From Malania oleifera (taxonomy: Eukaryota > Streptophyta > Magnoliopsida > Santalales > Ximeniaceae): DNA of 64,000 bases. Positions 12,780-24,009 of the stretch are shown here, in pieces. The position numbers and the translations under genes were made by a program. Below the pieces are notes generated by a model. The model searched no databases. It had not been told where the DNA came from and saw only the letters and a list, made by a program, of their open reading frames with translations. Location of the stretch: contig NC_080422.1 in the NCBI RefSeq assembly GCF_029873635.1, positions 7,657,764-7,721,763 of the forward strand, read 5' to 3'. Positions within the stretch are counted from its first letter, which is position 1; the number at the start of each line of letters is the position of its first letter.

Positions 12780-12906
12780 TATAATACGAATAATAATATA
12801 AAGCGAAACTAATTATATAACAATATCTAAATAATACATAAGTATAGTGACAAAAAATCTAATAATAATACATACATTGGGCCTGGGTAAAAATGGGGTG
12901 TCTACA
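9675..12906 (-). mobile_element. 3' LTR of the Ogre
   Basis: A 3232-bp LTR, TG to CA, nearly identical to 26811-30035. Reading with the element, it begins TGTAGACACCCC at 12906. Next come an AAT-rich microsatellite block (12300-12890), a TATA-like box (about 12205-12213), a GC-rich and CT-rich transcribed part (about 11640-12200) and a long AT-rich tract (9900-11500). It ends at the conserved 'cggggacgccgcgaca'. It differs from the 5' LTR by a 9-10 bp indel near 9916, scattered substitutions and a different AAT block. Its short open frames are not genes. Confidence 0.95.
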
Positions 12907-12919
12907 GCTGCCCCTCTTT
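12907..12919 (-). other. Polypurine tract of the Ogre
   Basis: On the minus strand the bases directly before the 3' LTR read 'aaagaggggcagc'. This is a purine-rich stretch in the right place to prime plus-strand DNA synthesis. Confidence 0.75.
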
Positions 12920-13086
12920 GTAGGCTTCGTCGCTTCAAAGCAAAAGTAGGAATTCTCCTACGTTATTTGTAGCAACAAGCCTGCAAAGATAAAAGACGCT
13001 GATTTTGGACCGGACCCAATGTAACAAAAGAGACCGAAATGATTTGTGAAAATCGATTTGCATGTATAATTGAGAGCACATGAGAA

Positions 13087-14411
13087 TGACTTGCGTCGAG
13101 TGTAGGAACCCAAGCTATAGTTCACAGAAGGGTGACTTGGACCGGGTGTAGGAACCCGAGCTATAGTTCACGGAGGGGTGACTTGCATCGGGTGTAGGAA
13201 CCCGAGCTATAGTTCACAGAAGGGTGACTTGCACCGGGTGTAGGAACCCGAGCTATAGTTCACGGAAAGGTGACATGCATCGGGTGTAGGAACCCAAGCT
13301 ATAGTTCACAGAAGGGTGACTTGCACCGGGTGTAGGAACCCAAGCTATAGTTCACAGAAGGGTGACTTGCACCGGGTGTAGGAACCCGAGCTATAGTTCA
13401 TGGAAGGGTGACTTGCACCGGGTGTAGGAACCCGAGCTATAGTTCACGGAAAGGTGACTTGCACCGGGTGTAGGAACCCGAGCTATAGTTCACGGAGGGT
13501 GACTTGCACCGGGTGTAGGAACCCAAGCTATAGTTCACAGAAGGGTGACTTGCACCGGGTGTAGGAACCCGAGCTATAGTTCACGGAATGGTGACTTGCA
13601 CCGGGTGTAGGAACCCGAGCTATAGTTCACGGAAGGTGACTTGCACCGGGTGTAGGAACCCGAGCTATAGTTCGCGGAGGGGTGACTTGCACCGGGTGTA
13701 GGAACCCGAGCTATAGTTCACAGAAGGGTGACTTGCACCGGGTGTAGTAACCCGAGCTATAGTTCACAGAAGGGTGACTTGCACCGGGTGTAGGAACCCG
13801 AGCTATAGTTCACGGAAAGGTGACTTGCACCGGGTGTAGGAACCCGAGCTATAGTTCACGGAATGGTGACTTGCACCGGGTGTAGGAACCCGAGCTATAG
13901 TTCACGGAAGGTGACTTGCACCGGGTGTAGGAACCCGAGCTATAGTTCACGGAGGGGTGACTTGCACCGGGTGTAGGAACCCGAGCTATAGTTCACAGAA
14001 GGGTGACTTGCACCGGGTGTAGGAACCCGAGCTATAGTTCACGGAAAGGTGACTTGCACAGGGTGTAGGAACCCGAGCTATAGTTCACGGAGGATGACTT
14101 ACACCGGGTGTAGGAACCTGAGCTATAGTTCATGGAAGGGTGACTTGCACCGGGTGTAGGAACCTGAGCTATAGTTCATGGAAGGGTGACTTGCACCGGG
14201 TGTAGGAACCCCAGCTATAGTTCACGGAGGATGACTTGCACCGGGTGTAGGAACCTGAGCTATAGTTCATGGAAGGGTGACTTGCACCGGGTGTAGGAAC
14301 CCGAGCTATAGTTCACGGAGAGGTGACTTGCACCGGGTGTAGGAACCCGAGCTATAGTTCACGGAGGATGACTTGCACCGGGTGTAGGAACCCGTGCTAT
14401 AGTTCATGGAG
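13087..14411. repeat. 46-bp tandem repeat, 29 copies, in the Ogre 3' UTR
   Basis: Twenty-nine head-to-tail units lie here, 46 bp long with six or so of 45 bp. Each starts 'tgacttgcaccgggtgtagg' and runs on to 'ctatagttcac'. Units start at 13087, 13133, 13179, 13225, 13271 and so on to 14369. Most differ at only one to four bases; recurring variants at the unit end (aagg, aaagg, gaggg, aatgg) suggest multi-unit duplications. Each unit contains a short inverted repeat (cgggt..acccg) and a second one (gaac..gttc). It lies between integrase and polypurine tract, the hypervariable place where Tat and Ogre elements are known to carry tandem repeats. Confidence 0.97.
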
Positions 14412-16262
14412 TAATAACTCAAACATTAGTGAGACAAAGGTCGTTTGGATAATGATCAAAAGAGATGCATGACAAGAGGGGTATGACTAGGATGCAGTAG
14501 TGCATGTATGCTGTCTACTGTGGTGCCAGAACATGGGGATATGTTGCTACATGTTTTTATGCAATGCCTGAAATGTATGGTAATGAATGAAGGAAATGCC
14601 CGAATCTTTTCTCCTGGTGCGTCTGTGATCGATAACCTCATCTTTCATCTTGGCCATGCTTTTGATACTTGCCACATCTGTAACTGATCTTGGCTCAATT
14701 TTCTTAATTCATCCAATCATGGAGACGATTGACTTGGCTAAAAGGAAACTCACTAAAAAAAATCTGCCTCAGTTGAATGGATCTACAACCAATATTAACC
14801 CTGTTTGCTTAATGCAATTGGATAGGGAGACAAGTTTTGACACGACAATTGCCTCATTGCAAATGCATCAGTAAAAGCTCTCAGTTTCATATGAAGGCCA
14901 CAACCTCCTCAGATTTTGCCTTATTCATCGGTTGTACACCACATTTTCAAAGCTCTAGGTCATTGAAACAGGAAGCATACTAGCGAACTTTTTTGATTAC
15001 CCTATTCTCAAGAATATGAAAAGGGCCCCCCCCCCCTTTTTTTTTTTTTTAATATTATCCAACCACGTAATTGTGACATCCCTTTGCTATATCAAGAGAT
15101 CATATGTGCAAGATGACTAGTTTACCAAGTTTAAATGTCAGTTCAAAGGGAAAACTTTATACCAGTATTCAAAAAGTTGAAGCACATGAATGTTAAGTTG
15201 TCAAGCTTAATTCTTATTTGGCTGATTTTTCCCCTTTTGTTGATGACCCCAAACATTTCTCCCTTCTTTCGTCTGATTCTGTTGTGAACCCTTGTAATTC
15301 TCAAGTTGAATTATTGCCTCAGGTTCAGTTCATGTTTTGATCTCAAGATGGTCTTTAAAACTCGGGACAAAACGTAGGCTTGGAGATATAGGTTTTCTGA
15401 AGAAAAGGGAAACTATGGCTCAAAAATCCCAACCCATAATGACATTCTCTGCCCCAGTTTAAGTTGAGGCACTTTGTTTTGGCTTTGACCAAACTTGTCT
15501 TTTGAACAAGCTGCCTACGTACCTTTTCAGGATCAGGTCATTACGTAGTTCAGACTCAACATTGAGTCTGACAAATCATTGGAGACAACAATGTATACCG
15601 ATCTGGTCAGGTCTTTTATTTGGACTGTAATATAGGCTAGGGGTATGGGTTAAAGAAAGAAAGAGTTAAATAAAGCTCAAAATTAGCACTTTCATCAAGG
15701 GCAACTTGGTCAAAGATCACATGCGTAGCATGTCCCTTATTTTCTTTCTCTTTTCTTCTTTTTCCATTTGCTTTTGCTGCTCCCTTTTGTTTTTCTCTTT
15801 CATGAAGGGATTCGGTTATTTTTGTTTGGACTTCATTTGGGACTAATCCTTTGAAATTGCCCCAGTGTGGGGTGTGATCCTTTGACGGGTTAATCAAAAA
15901 TTGAATTTTCTAGGCTCAAGAAGGGCTTGCAAGGGATCTCTTTTTGTTTCTTTTGGGTAGCAGAAAGATGGCCTGCCATCATTTCGAGTAGCCGATTGTT
16001 GTCTCATATGACTTGTCAGACCCTAAAGGACCCATACCCAGGTTAAATTTTGTAAACTGACTTTTGCAAAAAAAATACTGGTTTATCATTTAGGCTCAAT
16101 TTGGTTATCAAATGGCAAATCGTTATTTGGCTCTTTTATAGGAAAGCAGATCGGCCAACGATGGCCATCTATCATTTGATCAAAACATGAATAATGAACA
16201 GTCATTAGATTTATGAAGCAAATCGTCATCTTATTGAATTTCCTTGAGAGTTTACAGGGTTT
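14412..16262 (-). other. Ogre 3' untranslated region between integrase and the tandem repeat
   Basis: About 1.85 kb has no convincing reading frame on either strand. It includes homopolymer runs of C and T near 15027-15050. The open frames at 14650-14874 (plus) and 15637-15897 (minus) are short and without recognisable domains. It is part of the element, being flanked by integrase and by the 46-bp array. Confidence 0.8.
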
Positions 16263-17144
16263 CTAAGAAAAATATTTCTTTACCGCATCTGAGTTTGTGG
16301 GGTGCACCAGATCGGCTCCATCCATGTCTGATAACAATAAGGCACCTCCTGAAAATGCTTTCTTTACCACATACGGCCCTTCATAATTTGGGGTCCACTT
16401 ACCTCGGGGGTCATTATGAATTGGTAAAATCTTTTTCAAGACTAGATCCCCTTCTTGAAACCGTCGAATACGCACTTTCTTGTTAAAATCTCTCATCATT
16501 CTCCTTTGGTATAACTGCCTATGAACTATGGCTGTCAATCTTCTTTCTTCAATTAGATTCAACTGGTCATATCTAGATTGCACCCATTCTGCTTCGGTTA
16601 ACTCTGCTTCTTTCAAGATTCGTAACGATGGAATCTCAACTTCTATCGGAACTACCGCCTCCATCCCGTACACCAAAGAGAAAGGGGTAGCTCCTGTAGA
16701 TGTTCGAACAGTGGTTCGATAGGCCAATAAAGCGAACGGTAACTTCTCATGCCAATCTCTATAGGTTTCTGTCATTTTTTCCAAGATGCTCTTGATGTTC
16801 TTATTGGCTGCTTCCACTGCTCCATTCATTTGAGGTCGATAGGGGGCTGAGTTATGATGCTTGACCTTGAACTGACTGCATAATTTTGTCATGACCTCGT
16901 TGTTCAAGTTTTTAGCATTGTCTGATATTATCCTTTCTGGGATCCCATACCTGCAAATTAATTCTCTCCTGATAAAACGATTGATTACATTTTGAGTGAC
17001 ATTAGAGTATGATGCTGCTTCTACCCATTTTGTGAAGTAGTCAATGGCCACAAAAATGAATCGATGCCCATTACTGGCCTTCGGGGTTATCGGTCCGATC
17101 ACATCCATGCCCCATGCTGAGAAAGGCCAAGGTGTAGATAAAAC
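16263..17144 (-). CDS. Ogre integrase catalytic core and C-terminal region
   Basis: This is the same frame as the upstream pol ORF, after an amber codon at 17145-17147. Counting from the methionine at 17108 (281 residues), the catalytic triad is D2 (MDVIGPI), D63 (IISDNAKN) and E99 (NGAVEAANKN); D63 and E99 are 35 residues apart, the classic D,D(35)E spacing. 'FIFVAIDYFTKWVEA' and 'FALLAYRTTVRTSTGATPF' are typical of Tat/Athila integrases. A GPY-like segment (WTPNYEGPYVV) lies near residue 245. Integrase inserts the cDNA into the genome. I treat it as the C-terminal part of one pol protein, not a separate gene: the methionine at 17108 is internal to the domain. Confidence 0.93.
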   Translation of the reverse strand, partial: VLSTPWPFSAWGMDVIGPITPKASNGHRFIFVAIDYFTKWVEAASYSNVTQNVINRFIRRELICRYGIPERIISDNAKNLNNEVMTKLCSQFKVKHHNSAPYRPQMNGAVEAANKNIKSILEKMTETYRDWHEKLPFALLAYRTTVRTSTGATPFSLVYGMEAVVPIEVEIPSLRILKEAELTEAEWVQSRYDQLNLIEERRLTAIVHRQLYQRRMMRDFNKKVRIRRFQEGDLVLKKILPIHNDPRGKWTPNYEGPYVVKKAFSGGALLLSDMDGADLVHPTNSDAVKKYFS

Positions 17145-19695
17145 CTAGAGTTGAGTGGGTGGGACTTGTATGCGATCTCCATAGATTTGACACTTATGGC
17201 ACTTTCGAACATACTCCATACAATCCCGTTCCATGGTTATCCAATAGTATCCACTCCTTAGGATTTTTCGGGCCAACGAGTGTCCTCCCGCATGGGTTCC
17301 ACAAACGCCGTCGTGTACTTCTTGTATGATTTGTCTGGCCTCTTGCAACTCCACGCACCGTAGGAGGGTCATATCATGGTTCCTTTTATACAATATCTCC
17401 CCATCTAAGAAGAATCCCATAGCTAGCCTCTGAATTGTCTTTCGGTCATTATTAGAGGCTCCTATGGGATACTCCTTCCATTGAATGTATGTTTTGATAT
17501 CATGAAACCATGGCTTCCCATCGGCTTCTTCCGTCATTATACAATATGCAGGTTCCCTATGCATCCTTATTCGAATGGGTTCAATCTCTATTCCGGCTTC
17601 AACCTTAAATAAAGCCGCCAATGTTGCTAGCGCATCAGGGATTAAGTTACTCTCTCTCGGTAAATGCGAAAAACTGATGGCATCGAATTCCTGCATCATT
17701 TCCTGAATGAACTCCTGGTATGGTATTAATTTGGAATCCCGGGTTTCCCACTTTCCAGTCACCTGATAAATTACCAAAGCGGAATCTCCTTTTACAATCA
17801 ATTTTTTAATGCCTCGGTCAATAGCCGCCTGTAAGCCCAATACGCACGCTTCATACTCTGCTATATTATTGGTACACGGAAAGGTGAGTTTGGCTGTGAC
17901 TGGGTAATATTTACCCTCTGGTGATATGAGTACAGCCCCTATTCCATGCCCCCATACGTTGGTTGCCCCATCAAATAGCATCATCCACCCAACATTACCT
18001 TCCTTTTCTTGAACAATTGAATCAATATCTTGATCCGGGAAGTCAAACTCCATGGGTTGGTAATCATTAACGGCCCTATCAGCCAAATATTCTGCTATAA
18101 TGCTCCCTTTGATGGCTTTTCTCGTCACATATATAATATCATATTCAGTCAACAGCATTTGCCAACGAGCCATCCGTCCTGTTACTGCAGGTTTCTCGAA
18201 AACATACTTAATCGGATCCATTTTAGAAATCAGCCATGTTGTGTAATACAGCGTGTATTGCCTTAATCTACTAACCACCCACACCAAAGCGCAACACGTC
18301 TTCTCCAGGTTAGAGTACCTAGATTCGTATTCCGTGAACTTTTTGCTTAAATAATAGATGGCGTGCTCCTTTCTTCCAGACTCATCGTGTTGTCCTAACA
18401 CACACCCCATGGAATTCTCTGATACTACTAAGTACAATATAAGAGGCCTTCCAGGTACGGGGGGAACCAAAACTGGAGGGTTCAATAGATATTCTTTTAT
18501 TTTCTCAAATGCTTTCTGACATTCTTCACTCCATTTTTCGGGGTTATCCTTCTTCAGCAGCTTAAATATGGGCTCACAAGTAGCAGTCAACTGAGATATA
18601 AATCGAGCTATGTAGTTCAATTGGCCTAGGAAGCTCCTGACTTCTTTTTTGGTTTTGGGACTAGGCATTTCTCGAATAGCTTTTATTTTATCTGGGTCTA
18701 CTTCAATCCCTTTTTCACTTACAATAAATCCCAACAATTTTCCTGAAGAAGCTCCGAAGGTACATTTTTCTGGATTTAATTTCAGTTGACATTTTCGTAG
18801 CCTTTTAAATAGCTTCCTTAAGTTCATCACATGGCTATACTCATCTCGGGACTTAACAATCATGTCGTCCACATATACTTCTATCTCCTTATGCATCAAG
18901 TCATGGAATAATGCTACCATGGCTCTCTGATAGGTTGCCCCTGCATTCTTTAAACCAAAGGGCATAACCTTGTAGCAAAAGGTCCCCCATAAGGTGATAA
19001 ACGTGGTCTTCTCTTTATCTTCTGGGGCCATCTTAATTTGATTATATCCAGAAAACCCATCCATGAATGAAAACAGGGCATGTCCCGCTGTATTGTCTAC
19101 CAGCACATCTATGTGTGGAAGTGGGAAGTTATCTTTAGGGCTAGCTTTATTCAAGTCTCGATAGTCAACACAGACTCTCACTTTTCCATTTTTCTTCATT
19201 ATTGGAACTACATTGGCCATCCACTCCGGATATTTGGCTACTTCTAAAAAACCAGCCTCAAACTGCTTCTGCACCTCTTCTTTTATTTTGATCAACATAT
19301 CTGGGCGCATTCTCCTCAGTTTCTGTTTTACTGGTTTGCTATCTGGGTAAATGGGTATTTTATGTGTTACTAAGTCCGTATCCAAACCCGGCATGTCCTG
19401 ATATGACCACGCGAAAACATCTTGGTATTCCTTCAGAAGGTTTATCATTTCGCATCTTTCTTTTCCTCCCAACAGTGCCCCGATTTTTACTTCTTTTGGT
19501 TCCTCATTAGTCCCCAAATTTATTGTGACCGTGGGGTCACTACTGGTTAAAGTTGGTTTTTCATCTGATTTCAACATTCTTTGCATTTCAGGTGATAAGT
19601 CAGTCTCCTCTTCTATTTCAGCTTCTAGGATTAAGTTTTCAAAGTTAACATCAATTTCTGGCTCTTGAATACTGGTATGATTATTTTCCCTATCC
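17145..19695 (-). CDS. Ogre pol: RT, RNase H, archaeal-type RNase H, integrase zinc domain
   Basis: The true coding part starts at the splice acceptor at 19695; the open frame extends back to 19877, but those 60 codons are intron. Residue numbers below count from 19877. RT spans about 190-370 with KVRVCVDYRDLNKA, MPFGLKNAGATYQ and catalytic YVDD (335-338). The first RNase H (about 475-605) lacks the usual first Asp (ILYLVVSENSMG) and looks inactive. An archaeal-type RNase H follows at about 630-755 with LFDGA (D635), NNIAEYEA, GDSAL (D697) and IPDALA (D747). The integrase zinc region lies at about 854-895 (His residues, then CHKC). It ends at an amber stop, beyond which the same frame runs on into the core. 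All active sites of RT and the second RNase H are intact. Confidence 0.95.
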
Positions 19696-19855
19696 CTGCA
19701 TAAAACAAAGGTAAACAATTCTTTGACAAATGACCCAATGATGCAATAAATGCGAAAGAAATGCATACTGGTTTTATTGATGAAAAAGACAAACGGTCCG
19801 AGGCAATAATGTCCACGGATTACAAAAAGAAAGCAAAATGAGCAAAAGCCATTAC
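19696..19855 (-). other. Spliceosomal intron between protease and RT of the Ogre
   Basis: A 160-bp segment on the minus strand starts with a GT donor (gtaatg, from 19855) and ends in a pyrimidine-rich acceptor 'tttgttttatgcag' (19696). The protease frame hits a stop inside the donor (TAA, 19852-19854), and the pol frame upstream of 19695 has no gag-pol-like residues. Excision joins the two frames through a split methionine codon (phase 2) without a stop. Ogre elements are known to carry an intron exactly here, regulating how much pol is made. Position and frame logic are read directly; splicing itself is inferred. Confidence 0.85.
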
Positions 19856-21084
19856 ATGAAGTGAATTGGGTAATCAAAAGATGTCCAGTTCTGAATTTCT
19901 ACTCCTGTCAATGGGTAGATCCATCGACTTGAGTTATTCATGTGGTCCCCTGATTCTAAGGCCAATATGCTCATCTGTTTCATTTCTTCCTCAAGAGTGA
20001 CTTGATTGCCCTTTCGAAAGGTCTGATTCATTGGCGGGACTTCTACCCCCCACTTGGTACTTACTCTTCCTGTGCGCCTCTCGATTCGGATTATTCTTTT
20101 CTCTTCTGCCTTCTTCTTATGGTCAGCTAAAGTAGGAGTATATCCGATGCCGTATCTCTCATTCATGCCTTCTGGTAACAATGGCGTTGCGATGCCCTGA
20201 AGATACTTCCCCAACCCTTTTCCCGGGCAAAACCTTGATTTAATCATTTCAGCGGCCACCATGCGTGTGGAAGAAGAGATCCGAGGTTGAGGGATAAAAG
20301 ATCCCTCTATTATAGTAATGACGTTGATGATCTCAAATGCTCGGAATGAATCTTCATGGGCTTCTTCAGCTGCTTCCACATAGGGAGTGGAAGAAGGTTT
20401 AGTAACCATTATATCGGTTTCTCCATAAACACATACCAGTTTATCCCCTACTATAAATTTCACTCGCTGATGCAAAGAGGAGGGAACTGCCCCAGTATTA
20501 TGTATCCAAGGCCTTCCCAAGAGACAACTGTATGAAGGCGTAATATCCATGACTTGAAAAGTGATATTGAAGGTTACGGGTCTAATCTGAATAGGGATGT
20601 CAAGCGACCCTACTGACTCTCTTCGTGTCCCATCGAAGGCACGCACCACCAAATTGTTTGGTGTCACATAAGAAGGGTCAATGGGTAACCTTTGCAGTGT
20701 AGTCATTGGCATAACATTGAGGGATGATCCATTATCTATCAGGACTCGAGACATCATATGATCCTTACATTTGGTGGATATATGCAGCGCCTTGTTGTGC
20801 CCCTGGCCTTCTGGCGGAATTTCTTCATCAGTAAAAGTGATGTAATTGGAGGCTGCTAGACTTCCAATCACATGATTGAATTTATCAACGCTGATATCTT
20901 GGGGAATGTAGGCTTGATTCAGGACTTTAAGTAACGCCTCCCGATGGGTTTCTGAATTTAGTAGAAGTGACAAAACAGATATGTGAGCCGGCATTTTCTT
21001 TAGTTGGTCCACGATGTTGTACTCGCTATGCTTTATTATCTTCAGGAATTCTTCGGCCTCTCCATTAGATATTGGACTTTTCAT
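19856..21084 (-). CDS. Ogre protease with G-patch domain (5' exon)
   Basis: The open frame is 410 residues. Residues 1-100 correspond to the gag-protease linker (QLKKMPAHISVLSLLLNS is typical of Tat elements). The retropepsin active site reads LIDNGSSLN at 115-123, followed by LLGRPWIHNTGAVPSSLHQ at 188-206, the flap-distal conserved block. A G-patch runs at about 275-316 (FCPGKGLGKYLQG, YGIGYTP), an RNA-binding motif often found after the protease in this lineage. The start at 21084 is simply the first ATG of the open frame; the natural protein is probably continuous with gag upstream. The frame ends at the intron donor, whose TAA would terminate unspliced translation. Confidence 0.92.
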
Positions 21085-23400
21085 TCCATTTTTTTCACTG
21101 CCCTGTTCTGGTTCCCCTACATTCTGTCGATTGTTTTCGAAGAAGCTGGCTATACACCTACCACTTCGAGTTTATCCTTTCGCAAATCACCCCTGCTAGA
21201 TTGTGGTGCCTCCTCCTTTCGACATACTTTCACATTCTATTTTCCAGGGTTTTTAAAACACTGCGTGGTTACGTACTCTTGTATGGGAATGGCCGGGAGT
21301 AGAGATCAACCAATGCGAGCTGCCTTCCTGTGTGGAAGAGCCTTGTTCATGTAGGATGACTGGTGATTAGTGCACTGATGAGATAACCGGCCCTTTTTTC
21401 CCCCAATGACTGCAATCATCTCTCACTTTTGAGGGTAACAACATCTCTATAAACTTGTTATCCCCCATCTTGCAAAACATTCTAAAAGGTACACACTTTT
21501 TTTCACAGATCGTCCTTCTTTACTCTGACATAAACCAAATGCATTAGTGGGGCAAACAGCCTCTGTGCCCTATCCGACTGCCGCAATAAGTACATTGAAC
21601 ACGCCAATCTAAAGACTTTGTTCAAATCCACCTCATTCGTCCCTTCTCTATCATCCGACATTGTTTACCTCCATGATGGGCAAAGGGTTCCCTTGATTCT
21701 GGTTGTTTATCATCAAATGCTAGCCTCCTGCTTCTCTAGTGTTTTGAACCTATTTTTTGAATGCCCAACAACTTTCAATAGTGTGCCCGGTAGTGTTAGC
21801 GTGATATGCACACTTGGACTTCGGGGTCATACCATGTGGAAAAAGGTGCCTAAAGACCGTTCCACGAATGATGAAAACTAGTTTCCTCTCCATCAAATTG
21901 TGGGAATAATTCTGAGTATGTCATTGGAATAGGATCTATCTTCTCATAATTTCTCTCTGGAATACCTACCTCTTCTGATTCGCATATTCGGTTGGGGCGG
22001 GCATGCCCCCGAAGGAACAACTTGGGGTCTACCTCCCGTATGAACAGTCTGATTGACAGAGGGCTGAAAAAAAATCCTCCTAGCCCCTTGGGCCATGTTT
22101 TCTCTTGATATTGTTGTCTTTGAACAACCATTTGACCTCTTCTTCCTTTTTTCTTGCTTGTCCACTTCCTTGCCTAGACCAGTCTCTGTACTAATACTTT
22201 TAGTTTCTCCCGACTTTGATGGCGTCTCAATCCTCTCTCCGTAGAAACAATGTCCATGAAGCATGGGGGGTTGCCCCTAGGAGATGCCATGCCCGAAGTA
22301 AAGGATCTTTCACGTATTCACAAATATGGAAATAGTCCTTCCCTATCTTCACCGAGGCTTGACTGGACAGACATGTCCCCCACCTATATGCATATCTCTA
22401 ATGTTTCGGTGGGCTCTTTTGCATACTCTGGGCAAGTCATACGATCGGGTGCAATTTCTATAACATGGCGGTATTGAGCTATAAAAGAATTAGCCAGATC
22501 TGTCCCCCATGTGTCGGATCCGAGTCCATCTTGTGAATATACCACCTATAGCTGCCCCTTTCAAGCTGTCTTGAAAGCACTGCAATCATTAGTCTCTCAT
22601 TATCGGAAATGGGCAGCATTTTTTTTGGCAATACAAGGCGCAGGGGGTTCGAGACAATTAGTTCCATTAAATTTTTCAAAATCTAGTACTTTGAATTTTT
22701 TGGGTGGCAGTTGACCTTTTTGCACGAGGCACAAATCATTGGGATCTACTATCGAATGTATTGGATCCTTCAAATAGCTTTCAGACGTTCCTCTAGTACA
22801 TTCGTATCGACGTTCAGTTTCAGAATCTGTTCACCCCCAAATCAGAGCTATAAATGGGGGAGTCCCCACTACTGGACACCCCTGTAACTGGTATATTAGG
22901 ATGGAGAACGGGGTATACTTGGCATTGAACCCTCCATGAGCAGGTAATGGAACTGACGTTTGCCCATGACTGGGGTAAACCTGGAGGATGAGTAGGATCC
23001 ATACTTCTCCGATCATTCTGCACTGCTTTTCCTTTGTTTCGTCACAATTCCTCCAGGATCTTGCTCCTTTTTTTTCATTCAATTCTTCTTTCTTGTCCTT
23101 GCTCATACCCAGGACTCTAACCTTTCCAATTTTCACGTCATTTCCTTTGCCCTTCTCTGGTATCGTATTGATGCGTGACAGTCTTCAAGGTTTGCTTGTT
23201 TAGAGAGACTTTTTGTCGCTGGGCACTGCAAACCCAAACTTTCCCTTTTTTAGAATCGTGAATGCATAGATATGTATGCATGAAATGCAATGGTCTTTCA
23301 AATACGTATACATTTTCACAAATATGACCATATGTATGCAACCTAATGCAGCTTTCAATCAAGGTCATGGAAGAGATCATCATCATTTTTAGAAAATAAA
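21085..23400 (-). pseudogene. Broken gag of the Ogre
   Basis: Gag signatures appear in three frames with many stops. A proline-rich head lies at 22820-23023 (DPTHPPGLPQ). The capsid-like segment is at about 22450-22560 (SYRWYIHKMDSDPTHGGQIW) and decays at once. A later segment at 21850-22131 holds KIDPIPMTYSELFPQ. After a frame change comes a region at about 21720-21850 matching the lineage's zinc-finger-like block. Several frameshifts and stops are needed to explain the pattern. The contrast with the open protease and pol frames next door is striking. I did not attempt to reconstruct the protein. Confidence 0.85.
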
Positions 23401-23514
23401 ATCTGCTTTTTCATTAAGAGAATCCTTTCAATACAAAACAAATCCAACCAATATTAATCAAAATCAACTCATGATGATTGCACAATCTCTGCATTTTTGT
23501 TGCTGTGCCGAATT

Positions 23515-24009
23515 TTATGCAAAGCCCGAACTTGCCTCCCAGTAGTCCGCTTTCATTATGCACGGCTCAATCTTTTCCAGTACTTGATTATACTTGCTTC
23601 TCTGCTCATCCCCCTGCCTCTCCAACTCTTGTATGTAGAGCGATTTCTTTTTAACTTCGGTATGGGCATCTTCTAACATTTGAGATTTCTGTCCAAGTGC
23701 TGCTCGAAGCCTTCGTCTTTCCTTCCTTAGAGCCACGACCTCTTCTTCTGATTGTATGTACCGAATCCTTTGTCGCTTGATTTCTTTACGATAGACAAAG
23801 ACTAGAGCCTCCTTTTGCTGATTCCCCACTTCTGCTCTTGCATCTCCTTTTTCTACTGGGCATGGATCCCCTTGTGGCTTCAATTGCATGCATGCGCTTG
23901 GTGATTTAATATGTTCAATAACGATTTCTGGGATTCTTTTGAGTTGGGGGTTTACCCGGTTTTCTCCTCGCCATGCTTCATAATTTCCTGGACTGTGGCA
24001 ATCCATCAC
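23515..24009 (-). CDS. Ogre ORF1, C-terminal coiled-coil part
   Basis: A 164-residue open frame overlaps the end of the upstream ORF by 32 bp in another frame. Residues about 75-150 are highly charged with heptad-like spacing (RKEIKRQRIRYIQSEEEV, then LRKERRRLRAAL and VKKKSLYIQELERQ), predicting a coiled coil. In Ogre and related elements ORF1 is one protein with an N-terminal mobile-domain-like part and a coiled-coil tail. The overlap with 23978-25186 near 23980-24005 is therefore best explained as a frameshift mutation splitting one gene. Function unknown. Confidence 0.7.
   Translation of the reverse strand: MMDCHSPGNYEAWRGENRVNPQLKRIPEIVIEHIKSPSACMQLKPQGDPCPVEKGDARAEVGNQQKEALVFVYRKEIKRQRIRYIQSEEEVVALRKERRRLRAALGQKSQMLEDAHTEVKKKSLYIQELERQGDEQRSKYNQVLEKIEPCIMKADYWEASSGFA

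Noticed and set aside
13087-14411. A CRISPR array, because of the regular 46-bp repeat
   Set aside because: There are no unique spacers: whole 46-bp units repeat head to tail, in a plant retrotransposon.
19696-19877. First 60 codons of the pol open frame
   Set aside because: They translate the predicted intron; gag-pol-like residues start only after the acceptor.
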